Source of the DNA: an uncultured Clostridium sp.
GTDB taxonomy: Bacteria; Bacillota; Clostridia; Clostridiales; Clostridiaceae
Assembly (NCBI GenBank): GCA_934746015.1
Contig: CAKVEW010000001.1
Location: 186,001-250,000 of the forward strand
Reading direction: 5' to 3'
Length of the DNA: 64,000 bases
Shown: piece after piece, positions 9,659-19,402 of the stretch
Numbering within the stretch: the stretch's first letter is position 1
How the letters are laid out: each line of letters starts with the position of its first letter
Position numbers and translations under genes: made by a program
Notes under the pieces: model-generated
What the model saw: only the letters and a program-made list of their open reading frames with translations
The model's database searches: none
What the model was told of the DNA's origin: nothing

Positions 9659-11209
9659 ATGATAAAAAAATTTATAAAAATATTAATATTTTCACTGAGC
9701 TTACTATCTATTTCAAATACTGTAAATGCATTTCCTATAGATTATATAGTTGGTAAAGATAGATATGAAACAGCCTCTTTAATTTCAGATAAATTTAATT
9801 ATTCTACAGTTATATTGGTTAATGGATTATCTTTAGCTGATGGATTATCAGCAAGTGGTTTAAGTGGAACAGTAAATGCACCAATATTACTGACTGAAAT
9901 AAATAATATTCCTGATTATACTTTAAAAAGAATTGAAAATGTGCAAACTATATACATAATAGGTGGAGAAGCAGTAATTTCTAAAAATATAGAAAATAAC
10001 TTAAAAAACCTGGGAAAGACGTTAATTAGATTAGATGGTAAAGATCGATTTCTAACTTCTTATTCTGTTGCTAATGAAATTGAAAGAATAAAGGGACTTG
10101 GTGAAATTTATTATGTAAATGGACTAATTGGAGAAGCAGATGCTATGAGCATTGCTCCAGTAGCAGCAAAAAAAGCAAACCCAGTAATATTAACTGATGG
10201 TACACCAACAGATTTTAAAAGAAATATTAAATCCTACGCAATCGGTGGTACAAGTGTGATCAATGGGTACTTTGACCTATTCTCTGAAAGAATAGCTGGA
10301 GAAAATAGATTTGAAACTAACAAAAACGTTATAAATAAATTTTACTCAGATAAATCTCACATTAATTTAAGTAAATCAAATGAACTTATTGATACCTTAA
10401 CAGCTTCTGCCCTTAAAGAGCCTGTAGTACTTATAGATAATACTTCGGATAAATCCGTTATCTCTGGAACTAAAAGCTTAACAGTTTTTGGAAACATAAA
10501 TCAAATTTCTGTAAATAGAGCAAAGTCCCTTATCTATTCTGATACAGTTGTATTTTATTCACAACATCAAGATGATGAGACATTATTTGCAGGAAGTGCT
10601 ATAGTCGACGCCATTCAAGCAATTGGGGCTGAAAATGTATATGTTGTTCTTATAAGTGATGGAGATGAAAGTGGCGTATTTTTAGATAAAAGATATAAAC
10701 ATCTTACTTTAAAAGAAAAGACAGGTCTAAGAAATAACGAATTTATAGCTGCCACAAAACAATTAGGAGTACTTGAGAAAAACTTAATATTCTTAAATCA
10801 ACCTGAAAAAAATATAGATGAAAACTTAATAAAAAATACTATTTTAAATTTTGAAAACAACTATAATAATGTTACTCACGTTACTCATAGCTATAAATAT
10901 GATTCTCATTACCAACATTTAAATACTGGAAATATAGTTTATGATCTATATAAATCAGGATTGATAAAAGACTGTAGATTCTTTGGAAGAAAAGAGTTAA
11001 TTCCTACTAATAATGAAAAATTACTAATTGAAAATATTTCTGATAATTCTATTGAAAGAGATAAGATTGTTAATGCTTGCTTTGAATATAGACTAGATAA
11101 TAAAGATATGATAAGAGAAGGCATTGGATATAAATCTGTTCAATCTCTCTTTGATAATCTTTTTTCAGATCCAGTTAATACATCCTACTTACATGAACCA
11201 GGGCTTTAA
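9659..11209 (+). CDS. Secreted CWB2-repeat protein with C-terminal PIG-L (LmbE-like) deacetylase domain
   Basis: 516 residues. Signal peptide 1-24 ends at VNA. Residues 27-290 contain CWB2 wall-anchoring repeats (YIVGKDRYETAS, LIRLDGKDRFLTS, RIAGENRFETN). From about residue 296 the C-terminus is a PIG-L/LmbE fold: FYSQHQDDETLFAG with His303 and Asp305/Asp306 matching the usual HPDDE zinc motif, then VVLISDGDESG and a late HSYKYDSHYQH segment. PIG-L enzymes remove N-acetyl groups from amino sugars, so a wall- or polymer-GlcNAc deacetylase acting outside the cell is the best guess. The domain order is unusual for PIG-L proteins, most of which are cytoplasmic. TGGAG lies seven bases before the ATG. 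Confidence 0.85.
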   Translation: MIKKFIKILIFSLSLLSISNTVNAFPIDYIVGKDRYETASLISDKFNYSTVILVNGLSLADGLSASGLSGTVNAPILLTEINNIPDYTLKRIENVQTIYIIGGEAVISKNIENNLKNLGKTLIRLDGKDRFLTSYSVANEIERIKGLGEIYYVNGLIGEADAMSIAPVAAKKANPVILTDGTPTDFKRNIKSYAIGGTSVINGYFDLFSERIAGENRFETNKNVINKFYSDKSHINLSKSNELIDTLTASALKEPVVLIDNTSDKSVISGTKSLTVFGNINQISVNRAKSLIYSDTVVFYSQHQDDETLFAGSAIVDAIQAIGAENVYVVLISDGDESGVFLDKRYKHLTLKEKTGLRNNEFIAATKQLGVLEKNLIFLNQPEKNIDENLIKNTILNFENNYNNVTHVTHSYKYDSHYQHLNTGNIVYDLYKSGLIKDCRFFGRKELIPTNNEKLLIENISDNSIERDKIVNACFEYRLDNKDMIREGIGYKSVQSLFDNLFSDPVNTSYLHEPGL

Positions 11210-11293
11210 ATTATTATTTATTACAATACTATTACTTAATTGAAATATATATTGATACTATGATAAAATAATATTTTGAAAGGGAGTGTAATT

Positions 11294-12286
11294 ATGTCAA
11301 GCATTGAGAGAAATAAAAAGAAAAAGAAAAAAAAGAAATCCATTGGTTTTAAAATATTCATAGGCTTTTTATGTGTATTACTTGCAATAACTGTAGTAGG
11401 TGGGGGATATGTTATAGGTCTAATAAATAAAATGGATAACGTAAAATTAGATAAAGATAACCTAGGAATTGTAGAAGATGATTTAAAAGATTATGATAAT
11501 GTAGACAAAATTAAGAACATAGCTTTATTTGGTTTAGATTCAACTGATGGTGAAACTGGTCGTTCAGATGCTATTATGATTGCAACCGTTGACCCTGTTC
11601 ATAACAAGCTTAAGCTAACTTCTATAATGAGAGATTCTTATGTTTATATTGATGGACATGGACAAGATAAAATAAATCATGCTTATGCATATGGTGGCCC
11701 TGAGCTTTCAATTAAAACAATTAATGAAAACTTTGGATTAAATATTGAAGACTTTGTTTCAGTTAATTTTTCTTCATTACCTAAGATAATAAATATTCTA
11801 GGTGGAGTAGATATAGAAATTACTGATGAAGAATTAGAATATATAAATAGTTATATAGCTGATATTAATGAAAAAGATGGCACATATTCACCATCTATAA
11901 ATTATTCTGGACTTCAGCACTTAGATGGTACTCAAGCTCTTGCTTATTCAAGAATAAGATATACTGCAGGAGGAGACTATAAGAGAACCGAAAGACAAAG
12001 AACAGTAATTGATGCTTTATTCACAAAGTTAACTTCTGTATCAGTAGGCTCATATAATTCGTTATTAAATGAGGTTTTACCTTATGTTCAAACAAACTTA
12101 AATGCAGGAGATATTCTTTCTTTAGGTACTAAAGTATTAAGTATAGGAAATAATTTAGAACAAGATAGATTCCCTAGAGATGGCTATGGAGAAGGTGCCA
12201 TGATAAACGACGTATATTATTTAACCTTTGATATAGAAACTGCTAAGCAACAAATGAGAGATTATATATTTAATGATGTAAAATAA
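11294..12286 (+). CDS. LytR-CpsA-Psr (LCP) family glycopolymer ligase
   Basis: 330-residue membrane-anchored protein: a Lys-rich cytoplasmic start, one membrane helix (about residues 18-40), then an extracellular LCP domain with IALFGLDS, IMRDSYVYIDG, HAYAYGG, FVSVNF and YSRIRYTAGGDYKRTERQR, the conserved Asp/Arg motifs. LCP enzymes move undecaprenyl-pyrophosphate-linked wall polymers onto peptidoglycan. The ATG at 11294 has AGGGAG at ideal spacing; an in-frame TTG at 11276 lies inside the leader and is not preferred. It follows the PIG-L gene by 84 bases, with a possible promoter TTGAAA-N18-TAAAAT just upstream. A paralogue is at 40108. Confidence 0.92.
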   Translation: MSSIERNKKKKKKKKSIGFKIFIGFLCVLLAITVVGGGYVIGLINKMDNVKLDKDNLGIVEDDLKDYDNVDKIKNIALFGLDSTDGETGRSDAIMIATVDPVHNKLKLTSIMRDSYVYIDGHGQDKINHAYAYGGPELSIKTINENFGLNIEDFVSVNFSSLPKIINILGGVDIEITDEELEYINSYIADINEKDGTYSPSINYSGLQHLDGTQALAYSRIRYTAGGDYKRTERQRTVIDALFTKLTSVSVGSYNSLLNEVLPYVQTNLNAGDILSLGTKVLSIGNNLEQDRFPRDGYGEGAMINDVYYLTFDIETAKQQMRDYIFNDVK

Positions 12287-12291
12287 AATAT

Positions 12292-12329
12292 AATAAAATA
12301 TCCCGACAGAAATGTCGGGATATTTTATT
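12292..12329 (+). terminator. Intrinsic terminator after the LCP gene
   Basis: A 17-base stem (12292-12308 with 12313-12329) closed by a GAAA loop follows the LCP stop by five bases. The descending arm ends in a T-rich run. It may also work on the minus strand. Confidence 0.85.
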
Positions 12330-12335
12330 CGTCCT

Positions 12336-12366
12336 AAAAAGGTTATGTATTAATATAAATAACCTT
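12336..12366 (-). terminator. Terminator at the end of the dTDP-sugar/YfhO operon
   Basis: On the minus strand AAGGTTAT (12366-12359) pairs with ATAACCTT (12346-12339) around a 12-base loop, followed by a T run. It lies about 190 bases beyond the YfhO stop; the AT-rich 12367-12553 stretch between shows no gene. Confidence 0.5.
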
Positions 12367-12553
12367 ACCTTTATCTTATTACATATATTTCTATCTTCCA
12401 ACATAAATAATTATTTAATAATAATTTTTGATATTATATCTTTATACAAAGTATCATTCTCGCTTTATCGCCCTATAAATACGCTCCTATGAATCAAATC
12501 ATAATCTCCTATTAATTTTTATCTATTTATCCATAGAGTCTTTTACAATTCCC

Positions 12554-15310
12554 CTAGACAATAATCCAATAGTATATAAAAAATATTATCGGTATAATAT
12601 ATATTATTAAAATAGCAAGTATATAAATAATTTTATATAAGTTATATGATATTTCCTCATAGATTTCTGTCCTAAATCTTATACCCTTTTTATTTAAAAT
12701 CATTCCTAATGTACTTATTAATATTATAATAGAACTTATTATACTACCTAAAATTAGCCCCTTTGGTGTATATGTCAATTCAATTTTATTTACCCCTTCT
12801 ATTAGAGGTATGGAAATAAAATTATCAAAGTTTTTTTCAATCGTACTGCTATTACCATTAATATTACACTTAAAGCCTTCATCAAATGGTATTGCTATAA
12901 ATAAATTTTCTCCTAATTTTCCTTGTACCGTAGCACTAATTTTATTCTTATTTACAATAATACCTGATGTTACATTTTTATACTTATTTGATAACTCTTC
13001 TAACTTATCAGTATCTAATAATCCTAATGATAATTCTTTAGCCTCAAAATTCTTAATGACTTCAATTACTACTTTTAATTTTCCATTATCAAATTGTCCC
13101 AAATCTAATAATCCATTATTTATTTCTGTTGGAAACTCATTTGATTCTATGCCATCAAAATAACTATTATATGGTTCTCCATTAACCTTAATTTTTAAGC
13201 TATTATATAATGCTGAATTCTTAGAATTTTCTAAATCTCTAAGTACATTTAGATATACTTGTTGATTATCTAATCTATCTATTTCAAATTCAATATATGC
13301 CTTTTGATTTTCATCAATTTTTCTATATATTTGATATCCTTCTTTTTCTTCTTTAATTAAGTTAATTAACTTAAAATCAGTTAATTCTTCAATTATATTT
13401 TCATTACTACTACTTATAGATTTATATAAATTATTTTGTGCTTCAAACACGCTATTAGCTTCTAATATATTGTTTAATATATCATCTTTAAGTATTTTTA
13501 TCCCATTTGGAATATAAAACTTATTTTCATATATTTTTATACCATCAATTTCATTAACATAATTATAAATACTACTAGTTAATTCTCTATCAGATATTAC
13601 ATATTTAATATTAAATAAACTATCTGAAAAGATTGTTCCACCACCATCATATGTTCTAGTCCAATTTGATCCATATCCAAGTTTTTTCATAACTAGCATA
13701 TGATTATTATTCGTCACTGATGTATAGTGAGCTAAACTTTTTTTATTAATAACTAATGGTGTATTAGCTGTATATGTGGTATATATTTGATCTATATCTT
13801 TAACCCGATAATAGTTATCTCCATCATTAAACTCTAAAGCATATATATTATTCATATGATTATATTTCTCATTAATCCTGCTCATCATACTATCTATACC
13901 TATATAATTATATAAATTAAATAATGTGTAACTACTTATAAGAACTCCCAAAAATAACTTTACAAATAAATTATTATAATTTCCTCTTTCTATTATAAAA
14001 ATAATTGCCGAAACTAATAGAACTAGTCCACCAGATAATAATAGCAGTTTAAAAACTTTTAAGTCCACATATAAAGTTAAGCTACTTACAACTTTCTGAA
14101 TCTGAGTATAATAATTTTTTTCAATAAATAATAAGGATACTATACATAATCCTAATAATATAATTCCAATCACACTACTCCATTTCTTTAAATTATAACT
14201 ATTGGGAGCTTTACCTTCATATTTATCAATATAGTATGCAGCCATAATAATAAATATTAATGTTGGAATAAACCCATATCTAAATGGAAAACTTGAATAT
14301 GATCCCATATGCCATAATCTATTAATTGGGTCTACAACTACAGGCAATAATGTAAACATAAGGGCTGATAAAGTTAATATTAAAAACTTTTTATTTTCTT
14401 TATATTTTAAAATTAATAAAAATATTAAAGGATATATTATTGCCCCAGAGAATAGAAATGATATTCTATCATACATATAACTAGTATGTGATGTTAATAT
14501 ACCATTTATATTCCCCCCTACCCTACTAGACTCAAAGGTCTGAATAATAGCTGGTAATATTTTAATAGAAGCTATTAAAATAGCTGATATAGTTAGAATT
14601 CCTAATAAAAAAATTCTATTTTTTCTATCTTTTTTTTCAACATATAACTTTATATATACTGCTGATGTAAATAATATAAATAAAATTACCATAAATCCTA
14701 ATTGATAACTCATTAACATAATAAATGTTAATGAAATCATATATAGTATAACTTTCTTATTATCTAATAAATTTTTTAAAGAAACTAATACTATAGGAAA
14801 AATAATAACTATATCTAACCAATTAATAATCTGATACATTATCATATTATAACTAGAAAAAGCATATAAAAGACTTAAAAATACAATCCAATATGTTTTT
14901 ATATTATTAAAATATTTCTTTAATATCCAAATACAAGTTAATCCACATCCTATAATTTTAGCAATAAATACTATATTTATTGCTAAAATTATATTCTCAC
15001 GTTTAAATAACAGTATTATATAAGAAAATGGGCTTAAAAAATATCCAGATATTGTACTAAATATATTAAATCCCATTGCAGTATTAAAATCATAAAATAT
15101 GCTAGCATCTCCCTTTATAGTATCAAAAAATTTATAGTAAAATGGAGTTGTTTGTTGAATCATATCCGCATATATAATAGGATTATTACCAAATGGATAT
15201 AACCCTTTTAGGTAATATATAAATAACATCAATACTATAATTATTATTGATGTTAGTATATATTCTTGAATATTTCTAAGTTTTAACCTTATATTTTTAT
15301 ACATAGACAT
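12554..15310 (-). CDS. YfhO-family membrane protein, predicted GT-C glycosyltransferase
   Basis: 918-residue polytopic protein. About twelve membrane helices fill the first 480 residues, an extracellular soluble domain follows (about 490-840), and the C-terminus has two more helices. The first outer loop holds NPIIYADMIQQTTPFYYKFFD and FYDFNTAMGFN, the acidic signature region of YfhO. YfhO proteins are GT-C enzymes that take sugars from undecaprenyl phosphate and add them to wall teichoic or lipoteichoic acid outside the cell. It is the last gene of the block that begins at rfbA, which also supplies a polyprenyl-phosphate glycosyltransferase and SMR-type proteins. GGGGAAGG precedes the ATG. 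Confidence 0.85.
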   Translation of the reverse strand: MSMYKNIRLKLRNIQEYILTSIIIIVLMLFIYYLKGLYPFGNNPIIYADMIQQTTPFYYKFFDTIKGDASIFYDFNTAMGFNIFSTISGYFLSPFSYIILLFKRENIILAINIVFIAKIIGCGLTCIWILKKYFNNIKTYWIVFLSLLYAFSSYNMIMYQIINWLDIVIIFPIVLVSLKNLLDNKKVILYMISLTFIMLMSYQLGFMVILFILFTSAVYIKLYVEKKDRKNRIFLLGILTISAILIASIKILPAIIQTFESSRVGGNINGILTSHTSYMYDRISFLFSGAIIYPLIFLLILKYKENKKFLILTLSALMFTLLPVVVDPINRLWHMGSYSSFPFRYGFIPTLIFIIMAAYYIDKYEGKAPNSYNLKKWSSVIGIILLGLCIVSLLFIEKNYYTQIQKVVSSLTLYVDLKVFKLLLLSGGLVLLVSAIIFIIERGNYNNLFVKLFLGVLISSYTLFNLYNYIGIDSMMSRINEKYNHMNNIYALEFNDGDNYYRVKDIDQIYTTYTANTPLVINKKSLAHYTSVTNNNHMLVMKKLGYGSNWTRTYDGGGTIFSDSLFNIKYVISDRELTSSIYNYVNEIDGIKIYENKFYIPNGIKILKDDILNNILEANSVFEAQNNLYKSISSSNENIIEELTDFKLINLIKEEKEGYQIYRKIDENQKAYIEFEIDRLDNQQVYLNVLRDLENSKNSALYNSLKIKVNGEPYNSYFDGIESNEFPTEINNGLLDLGQFDNGKLKVVIEVIKNFEAKELSLGLLDTDKLEELSNKYKNVTSGIIVNKNKISATVQGKLGENLFIAIPFDEGFKCNINGNSSTIEKNFDNFISIPLIEGVNKIELTYTPKGLILGSIISSIIILISTLGMILNKKGIRFRTEIYEEISYNLYKIIYILAILIIYIIPIIFFIYYWIIV

Positions 15311-15343
15311 ATACCTTCCCCTTATTTTACCGTAATTTATAGC

Positions 15344-15383
15344 TATACACTAAGCAAAATATTTATATTTCACTTAGTGTATA
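15344..15383 (-). terminator. Stem-loop between the two large membrane-protein genes
   Basis: An 11-base perfect inverted repeat (TATACACTAAG at 15344-15354 and CTTAGTGTATA at 15373-15383) lies between the stop of the 596-residue membrane protein gene and the YfhO start. No T run follows on the minus strand, so it is more likely a processing or attenuation hairpin than a full terminator. Confidence 0.4.
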
Positions 15384-15403
15384 TTAATACTTTATAATCT
15401 CTA

Positions 15404-17194
15404 TTACAAATTACTATCTGTAAAATCAGTATTTTCATTATTTATTACATTAACCTTGTATATGCTTGAATTATACATATTATTTACTATATCAAATGAT
15501 ACATCAAGATTGTATGTTTCTTTAAAATAGATTATATACATACTAACATGATTACCTCTATCTACAAAGAAATAGTTGTCCTTTTTAATTAAATCATAAA
15601 TTAAATTATCTATTTTATTTAACTCTTTAACATATTTAATGTTTTTACTTCTACTTCCCCATCCACCAACGCTTATTACATTTTCTTTACTTCCTGGTAG
15701 ATTCCAACGTAATATAGAATTTTCCTTTACAAGGCTACCATTATAATCCATAGATGTTAAGTATACATTATTCTTATCATTACATAAAGTGTGATATATC
15801 TCTATACTTTGTTTTAATAACTCATTATTACCAATATTCTTCCTGTTGTAATAATTTTTGTATAATGGATTAATTAAAATAACTATTGATGAAATTATTA
15901 TCATTGATAGAATACAATTAATGGACTTTTCAACCGCTTTATTGTCTTTATTATGAATAGATGTTTTTTCATACTCATTAGATATTATTAATAATAAAAC
16001 TACAGTTATAAAGTAATGTGGGTAAACTACTCTATATGGAGCTCTATTAATTAAAATAAATAATATATGTGTTATAAATGGAAATATTACTACAAATATA
16101 CTCATTACTCTATTTTTAGAAAAATACACATTGTATATACTTATAATTATTATTAATAATATACATATCTGTATAGTATATTCTCTCTCTATACTCTCTA
16201 ATAACTTTCTTGTAACTACAGTAAAGTCAATATGACTATCCATGGATTTTTTATATTCATATATTTTTTCTAAATTAGCTGTTGAAAACTTCTCATCTTC
16301 TGGAAATGAATACGAATTGAATATATTATAATCATTTTCACTCCATCCGACGCTAGTATAAAATTCTTTATTAGTATGATAATCTGGCAATCCAAAATCT
16401 ATTAAATTTGAACGTGCTTTATTAAATTTTAAGTATTCACGCCAAACACTATCCTTATAATATTGATTCATACTATAGACTCTAAAAACAAAAGAAAAAC
16501 CACAACTAATAAATATTACTAAACATAATATCATTATCTTTTTAATATTAGTTTTTAGTCCTTTTATTAATTCCATTGTTATAAATCCACATAATAAAAC
16601 AATTCCTGTATATATACATTTATACCTTATTAATGATCCATTTATAAACATTAAGGTACCTAATATATATAGCCAATATTTAATTGAATTAACTTCTGAA
16701 TAATATCCTTGTATTATAAATACAATCCCTGCTAATACTGCCACATATGCAATTACAGTAAAAGTAAAATATCCTAGTACAGGAATAAAACCACAAGCAA
16801 TTAGTGATATATATATAGCAGTACCTATTTTTAATCTCAGCCTTTGAAGAATAACTGCACCAATAAATGTAAATGATAAGTAAAATGTACCTAATAAATA
16901 TACTCCATACCAATTTATACTTCCATATATCATAGCTAGCTTTGATATTAAATAAGATGGTATGAAATTTACAAATACTGAATGCCCTGGAAACATTCCT
17001 TGTATTCCAGCCATTAATCCCCCCATTGCCGTATCATCATTTACAGCAAAGTATATTCTGAAAATTTTATAGTAAACAATTAAAAAAATAGCATTAATAA
17101 AAGCTATCATTAATAAATTGTACCAAAATCGCTTTTGATAAATATCTATATAGTTATTTTTAATTTTACTTAATTTTTTCTTAACTCTATCCAT
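15404..17194 (-). CDS. Polytopic membrane protein, possible GT-C-type glycosyltransferase
   Basis: 596 residues, not assigned to a named family from sequence alone. One helix near residues 25-50 is followed by an outer loop with AVNDDTAMGGLMAG, an acidic pair placed like the catalytic Asp of GT-C enzymes. About ten further helices extend to residue 430, and a C-terminal soluble domain (about 450-596) carries VYLTSMDYNGSLV. The ATG at 17194 has GGAG five bases upstream; a GTG one codon earlier is less likely. It sits between the EamA/SMR pair and YfhO, so transfer of a flipped sugar to a surface acceptor is a reasonable but unproven role. Confidence 0.65.
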   Translation of the reverse strand: MDRVKKKLSKIKNNYIDIYQKRFWYNLLMIAFINAIFLIVYYKIFRIYFAVNDDTAMGGLMAGIQGMFPGHSVFVNFIPSYLISKLAMIYGSINWYGVYLLGTFYLSFTFIGAVILQRLRLKIGTAIYISLIACGFIPVLGYFTFTVIAYVAVLAGIVFIIQGYYSEVNSIKYWLYILGTLMFINGSLIRYKCIYTGIVLLCGFITMELIKGLKTNIKKIMILCLVIFISCGFSFVFRVYSMNQYYKDSVWREYLKFNKARSNLIDFGLPDYHTNKEFYTSVGWSENDYNIFNSYSFPEDEKFSTANLEKIYEYKKSMDSHIDFTVVTRKLLESIEREYTIQICILLIIIISIYNVYFSKNRVMSIFVVIFPFITHILFILINRAPYRVVYPHYFITVVLLLIISNEYEKTSIHNKDNKAVEKSINCILSMIIISSIVILINPLYKNYYNRKNIGNNELLKQSIEIYHTLCNDKNNVYLTSMDYNGSLVKENSILRWNLPGSKENVISVGGWGSRSKNIKYVKELNKIDNLIYDLIKKDNYFFVDRGNHVSMYIIYFKETYNLDVSFDIVNNMYNSSIYKVNVINNENTDFTDSNL

Positions 17195-17252
17195 CACTTC
17201 TCCAATACTTATATTTCATTTGTTTTTTCATCTTCTAAATATACATATTGCT

Positions 17253-17597
17253 TTAACTAGCAAATACAATAATTCCTATTAAAATTAATACATTCCCTAA
17301 TATTTTACGTTTTGTAATCTTTTCTCCTAAAATTACTCCACTTAATATCATAATAAATATATAACTAGTCGAAGCAATAATAGGACCTAGTTTATATGGT
17401 ATACCCTGATATGCAATAACATTCAAGAATAAAGATACCATAAATAATCCATATCCAAATACAACTCTAAAATTTAAGTATTCCCATATTATACTTTTAT
17501 GTTTTTTATTAGCACTACTCTTCAAAATACACTGAGATATTGCTACTATAAAAGATGATATTAATATCATTATTATTGCTAAATTACTACTTATCAT
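17253..17597 (-). CDS. EamA/SMR-type small membrane protein (ArnE/ArnF-like), copy 2
   Basis: 114 residues with four membrane helices, half the size of a DMT transporter. Conserved SMR-type segments are ISQCILKSSA in the first helix and GVILGEKITKRKILGNVLILIGIIV in the last two. It overlaps the upstream sister gene by 11 bases, so the two probably form a heterodimer as ArnE and ArnF do when they flip undecaprenyl-phosphate-aminoarabinose. Placement between an ArnC-like glycosyltransferase and GT-C-like enzymes supports a lipid-linked sugar flippase rather than a drug pump. Confidence 0.78.
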   Translation of the reverse strand: MISSNLAIIMILISSFIVAISQCILKSSANKKHKSIIWEYLNFRVVFGYGLFMVSLFLNVIAYQGIPYKLGPIIASTSYIFIMILSGVILGEKITKRKILGNVLILIGIIVFAS

Positions 17598-17940
17598 AAT
17601 TAATCACCATTATACCTATTATAATTATTAATGCACCTACTATATTTTTAACTTGAAGTTTTTCATTAAACAACATAACAGCCCATACTAAAGTCCACAT
17701 TATAGAAATGCCCTTGTTTGCATAAGCAACTGATAAATCTATTTTTTTTATTACCTGTTGCCATACAACTGCATATAAACCTAAGATAAATACTAGTCCA
17801 CCTAACATTGAAACTGTCTTAAATGAAAATAATCCATTTACCCCAAGTGAATTAGAGGCAAATTTTGAAAAAACTGATGATAATGTATAAATTAAAATAG
17901 CAATATGTAATTGCACATATTTATTTTTTAATATTTTCAT
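17587..17940 (-). CDS. EamA/SMR-type small membrane protein (ArnE/ArnF-like), copy 1
   Basis: 117 residues, four membrane helices. Visible family marks are YTLSSVFSKFASN in helix 1, LSVAYANKGISIMWTLVWAVMLFNEKL and the final IVGALIIIIGIMVI. GAGGAG precedes the ATG, which directly follows the stop of the SDR gene upstream. It partners the overlapping gene at 17253. Two half-size proteins in tandem next to nucleotide-amino-sugar genes is the Arn-type arrangement; a flippase role is inferred from that context. Confidence 0.78.
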   Translation of the reverse strand: MKILKNKYVQLHIAILIYTLSSVFSKFASNSLGVNGLFSFKTVSMLGGLVFILGLYAVVWQQVIKKIDLSVAYANKGISIMWTLVWAVMLFNEKLQVKNIVGALIIIIGIMVINYDK

Positions 17941-18843
17941 TTAATTATTCTCCTCTTCCAGAGTCTTTTTAATATCTTTCATCATATCTACTAAATTATA
18001 TTTACATTCAAAACCTAATACTGATTTAGATTTACTTATATCTATTCTTTGAATACTAGTATCTTCAACTTTATCCAAAAGATAAACTATATTTCCCTTA
18101 TTATTAAAAACATTACACATTGTTTCAGCTAGTTCTTTATGAGAAACTGTTATATCACTTGCAATATTGAAAATACCACTTATGTCACTATTATCTAATG
18201 ATATCATAATCGCTCTAGCTACATCTTTCACATAGATGTAATTTCTCTCACCTTTTCCTTCACCATATAGAGAAAGAGTCCTTTTTTCAATACATCTATT
18301 TAAAAATATACCAAACATAAAACTATCTCTATCACCTAATCCTAAAACCTGTGATAACCTAAGTGATTTAATTCTCATATCATATTTATCATTATAATAT
18401 TTTGAAAGTAACTCTATAGTTACCTTAGAAATTCCATATATATTTATAGGATTAACCTTGTCTTCTTCTGAATAAGCCTTATTTTCAGAGAATCCATAGA
18501 CTGTTCTGCTAGATAAATAAACTATATTTTTTATACCTATATCTGAGGAAACTTTAAATATATTTTCAGATATCCTTATATTATCCATATAAGTTTCAAA
18601 TCTTTCCTCTATTCCCTGGTTAACTTTTATAGATGCAAGGTGAATAACACTATTACAATCTTTTAATACTTCTTTTAAACTATCTTCTGAATAATCTGTT
18701 GTACAATATACTATATTTTCATGTTTAAACATATCATTGGACATATCTAAATTTCTTGTAAGTACTTTAAACTTATATTGATTACTATACAACTTTAAAA
18801 TCCATTGACCTATAAATCCAGTTCCTCCAGTAATAGCTATCAT
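17941..18843 (-). CDS. NAD-dependent epimerase/dehydratase (SDR)
   Basis: 300-residue extended SDR enzyme: nucleotide-binding ITGGTGFIGQW at the N-terminus, a Ser and Tyr-x3-Lys active site in SSRTVYG and NIYGISKVTIE, and a substrate-domain segment GEGKGERNYIYVKDVARAI. It would act on an NDP-sugar as a 4-epimerase, 4-ketoreductase or similar. It follows the acyltransferase gene by two bases in the dTDP-sugar block, so a dTDP-hexose is the likely substrate. The block lacks rfbC and rfbD, which argues against rhamnose. Confidence 0.82.
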   Translation of the reverse strand: MIAITGGTGFIGQWILKLYSNQYKFKVLTRNLDMSNDMFKHENIVYCTTDYSEDSLKEVLKDCNSVIHLASIKVNQGIEERFETYMDNIRISENIFKVSSDIGIKNIVYLSSRTVYGFSENKAYSEEDKVNPINIYGISKVTIELLSKYYNDKYDMRIKSLRLSQVLGLGDRDSFMFGIFLNRCIEKRTLSLYGEGKGERNYIYVKDVARAIMISLDNSDISGIFNIASDITVSHKELAETMCNVFNNKGNIVYLLDKVEDTSIQRIDISKSKSVLGFECKYNLVDMMKDIKKTLEEENN

Positions 18844-18845
18844 TA

Positions 18846-19400
18846 TTAATTCCTCTTTTCTTTATAATCTAATCTTTTTATTACCTTAGCAGGATTTCCA
18901 GCAACTACTGTATAATCTTCTACTGGCTTTGTTACTACACTACCTGCTCCTACTACTGCATGTTTACCTATTACCCCTACACTTGGTAATATTATAGCCC
19001 TTGCACCAATCCAACACCCTTCTTTAAATGTTAATGAAACTGGTGTTATTTTATCTTTTATTCCCTTTATCCTATCTTCATCTAACACATGATAATGAGA
19101 GTGAACTTGGCTCCCCTCTGAAAACCACACATCATCTTCTATTTCTACTTCTCCTGAAGAATCTATTTCTACATTCTTTGCAAGTAATACTCTATTTCCT
19201 ATTTTTATTTTTCCATTTGTCATTTGATGAACCCTATATATTTTTACATTTTTTTCAATTATAAGATTTTTACCCATCTTAAAAACTGTTCTATACGCTA
19301 ACTTTCTTAAGGAATTTAATACTGGAAAATCAAATATTTCTAACCCAAATACCATTTGAACTATTTTTTTAATTGATTCATCTAGAAAATATTTAATCAT
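18846..19400 (-). CDS. Left-handed beta-helix (hexapeptide) acyltransferase
   Basis: 184 residues with repeated hexapeptide steps (GKIKIGNRVLLAKNVEI, GEVEIEDDVWFSEGSQV, GCWIGARAIILPSVGVIG, HAVVGAGSVVTKPV) and the terminal VVAGNPAKVIKRL typical of O- or N-acetyltransferases using acetyl-CoA. His residues in QVHSHYHV are candidates for the catalytic base. It lies between the ATP-grasp and SDR genes, downstream of the amino-sugar transaminase, so N-acylation of the 4-amino group or O-acetylation of the same sugar is the likely job. Confidence 0.83.
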   Translation of the reverse strand: MIKYFLDESIKKIVQMVFGLEIFDFPVLNSLRKLAYRTVFKMGKNLIIEKNVKIYRVHQMTNGKIKIGNRVLLAKNVEIDSSGEVEIEDDVWFSEGSQVHSHYHVLDEDRIKGIKDKITPVSLTFKEGCWIGARAIILPSVGVIGKHAVVGAGSVVTKPVEDYTVVAGNPAKVIKRLDYKEKRN

Positions 19401-19402
19401 TA

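Noticed and set aside
17253..17940. Small multidrug-resistance efflux pair
   Set aside because: The fold is compatible, but the position between an ArnC-like loader and GT-C-like enzymes fits a lipid-sugar flippase better.
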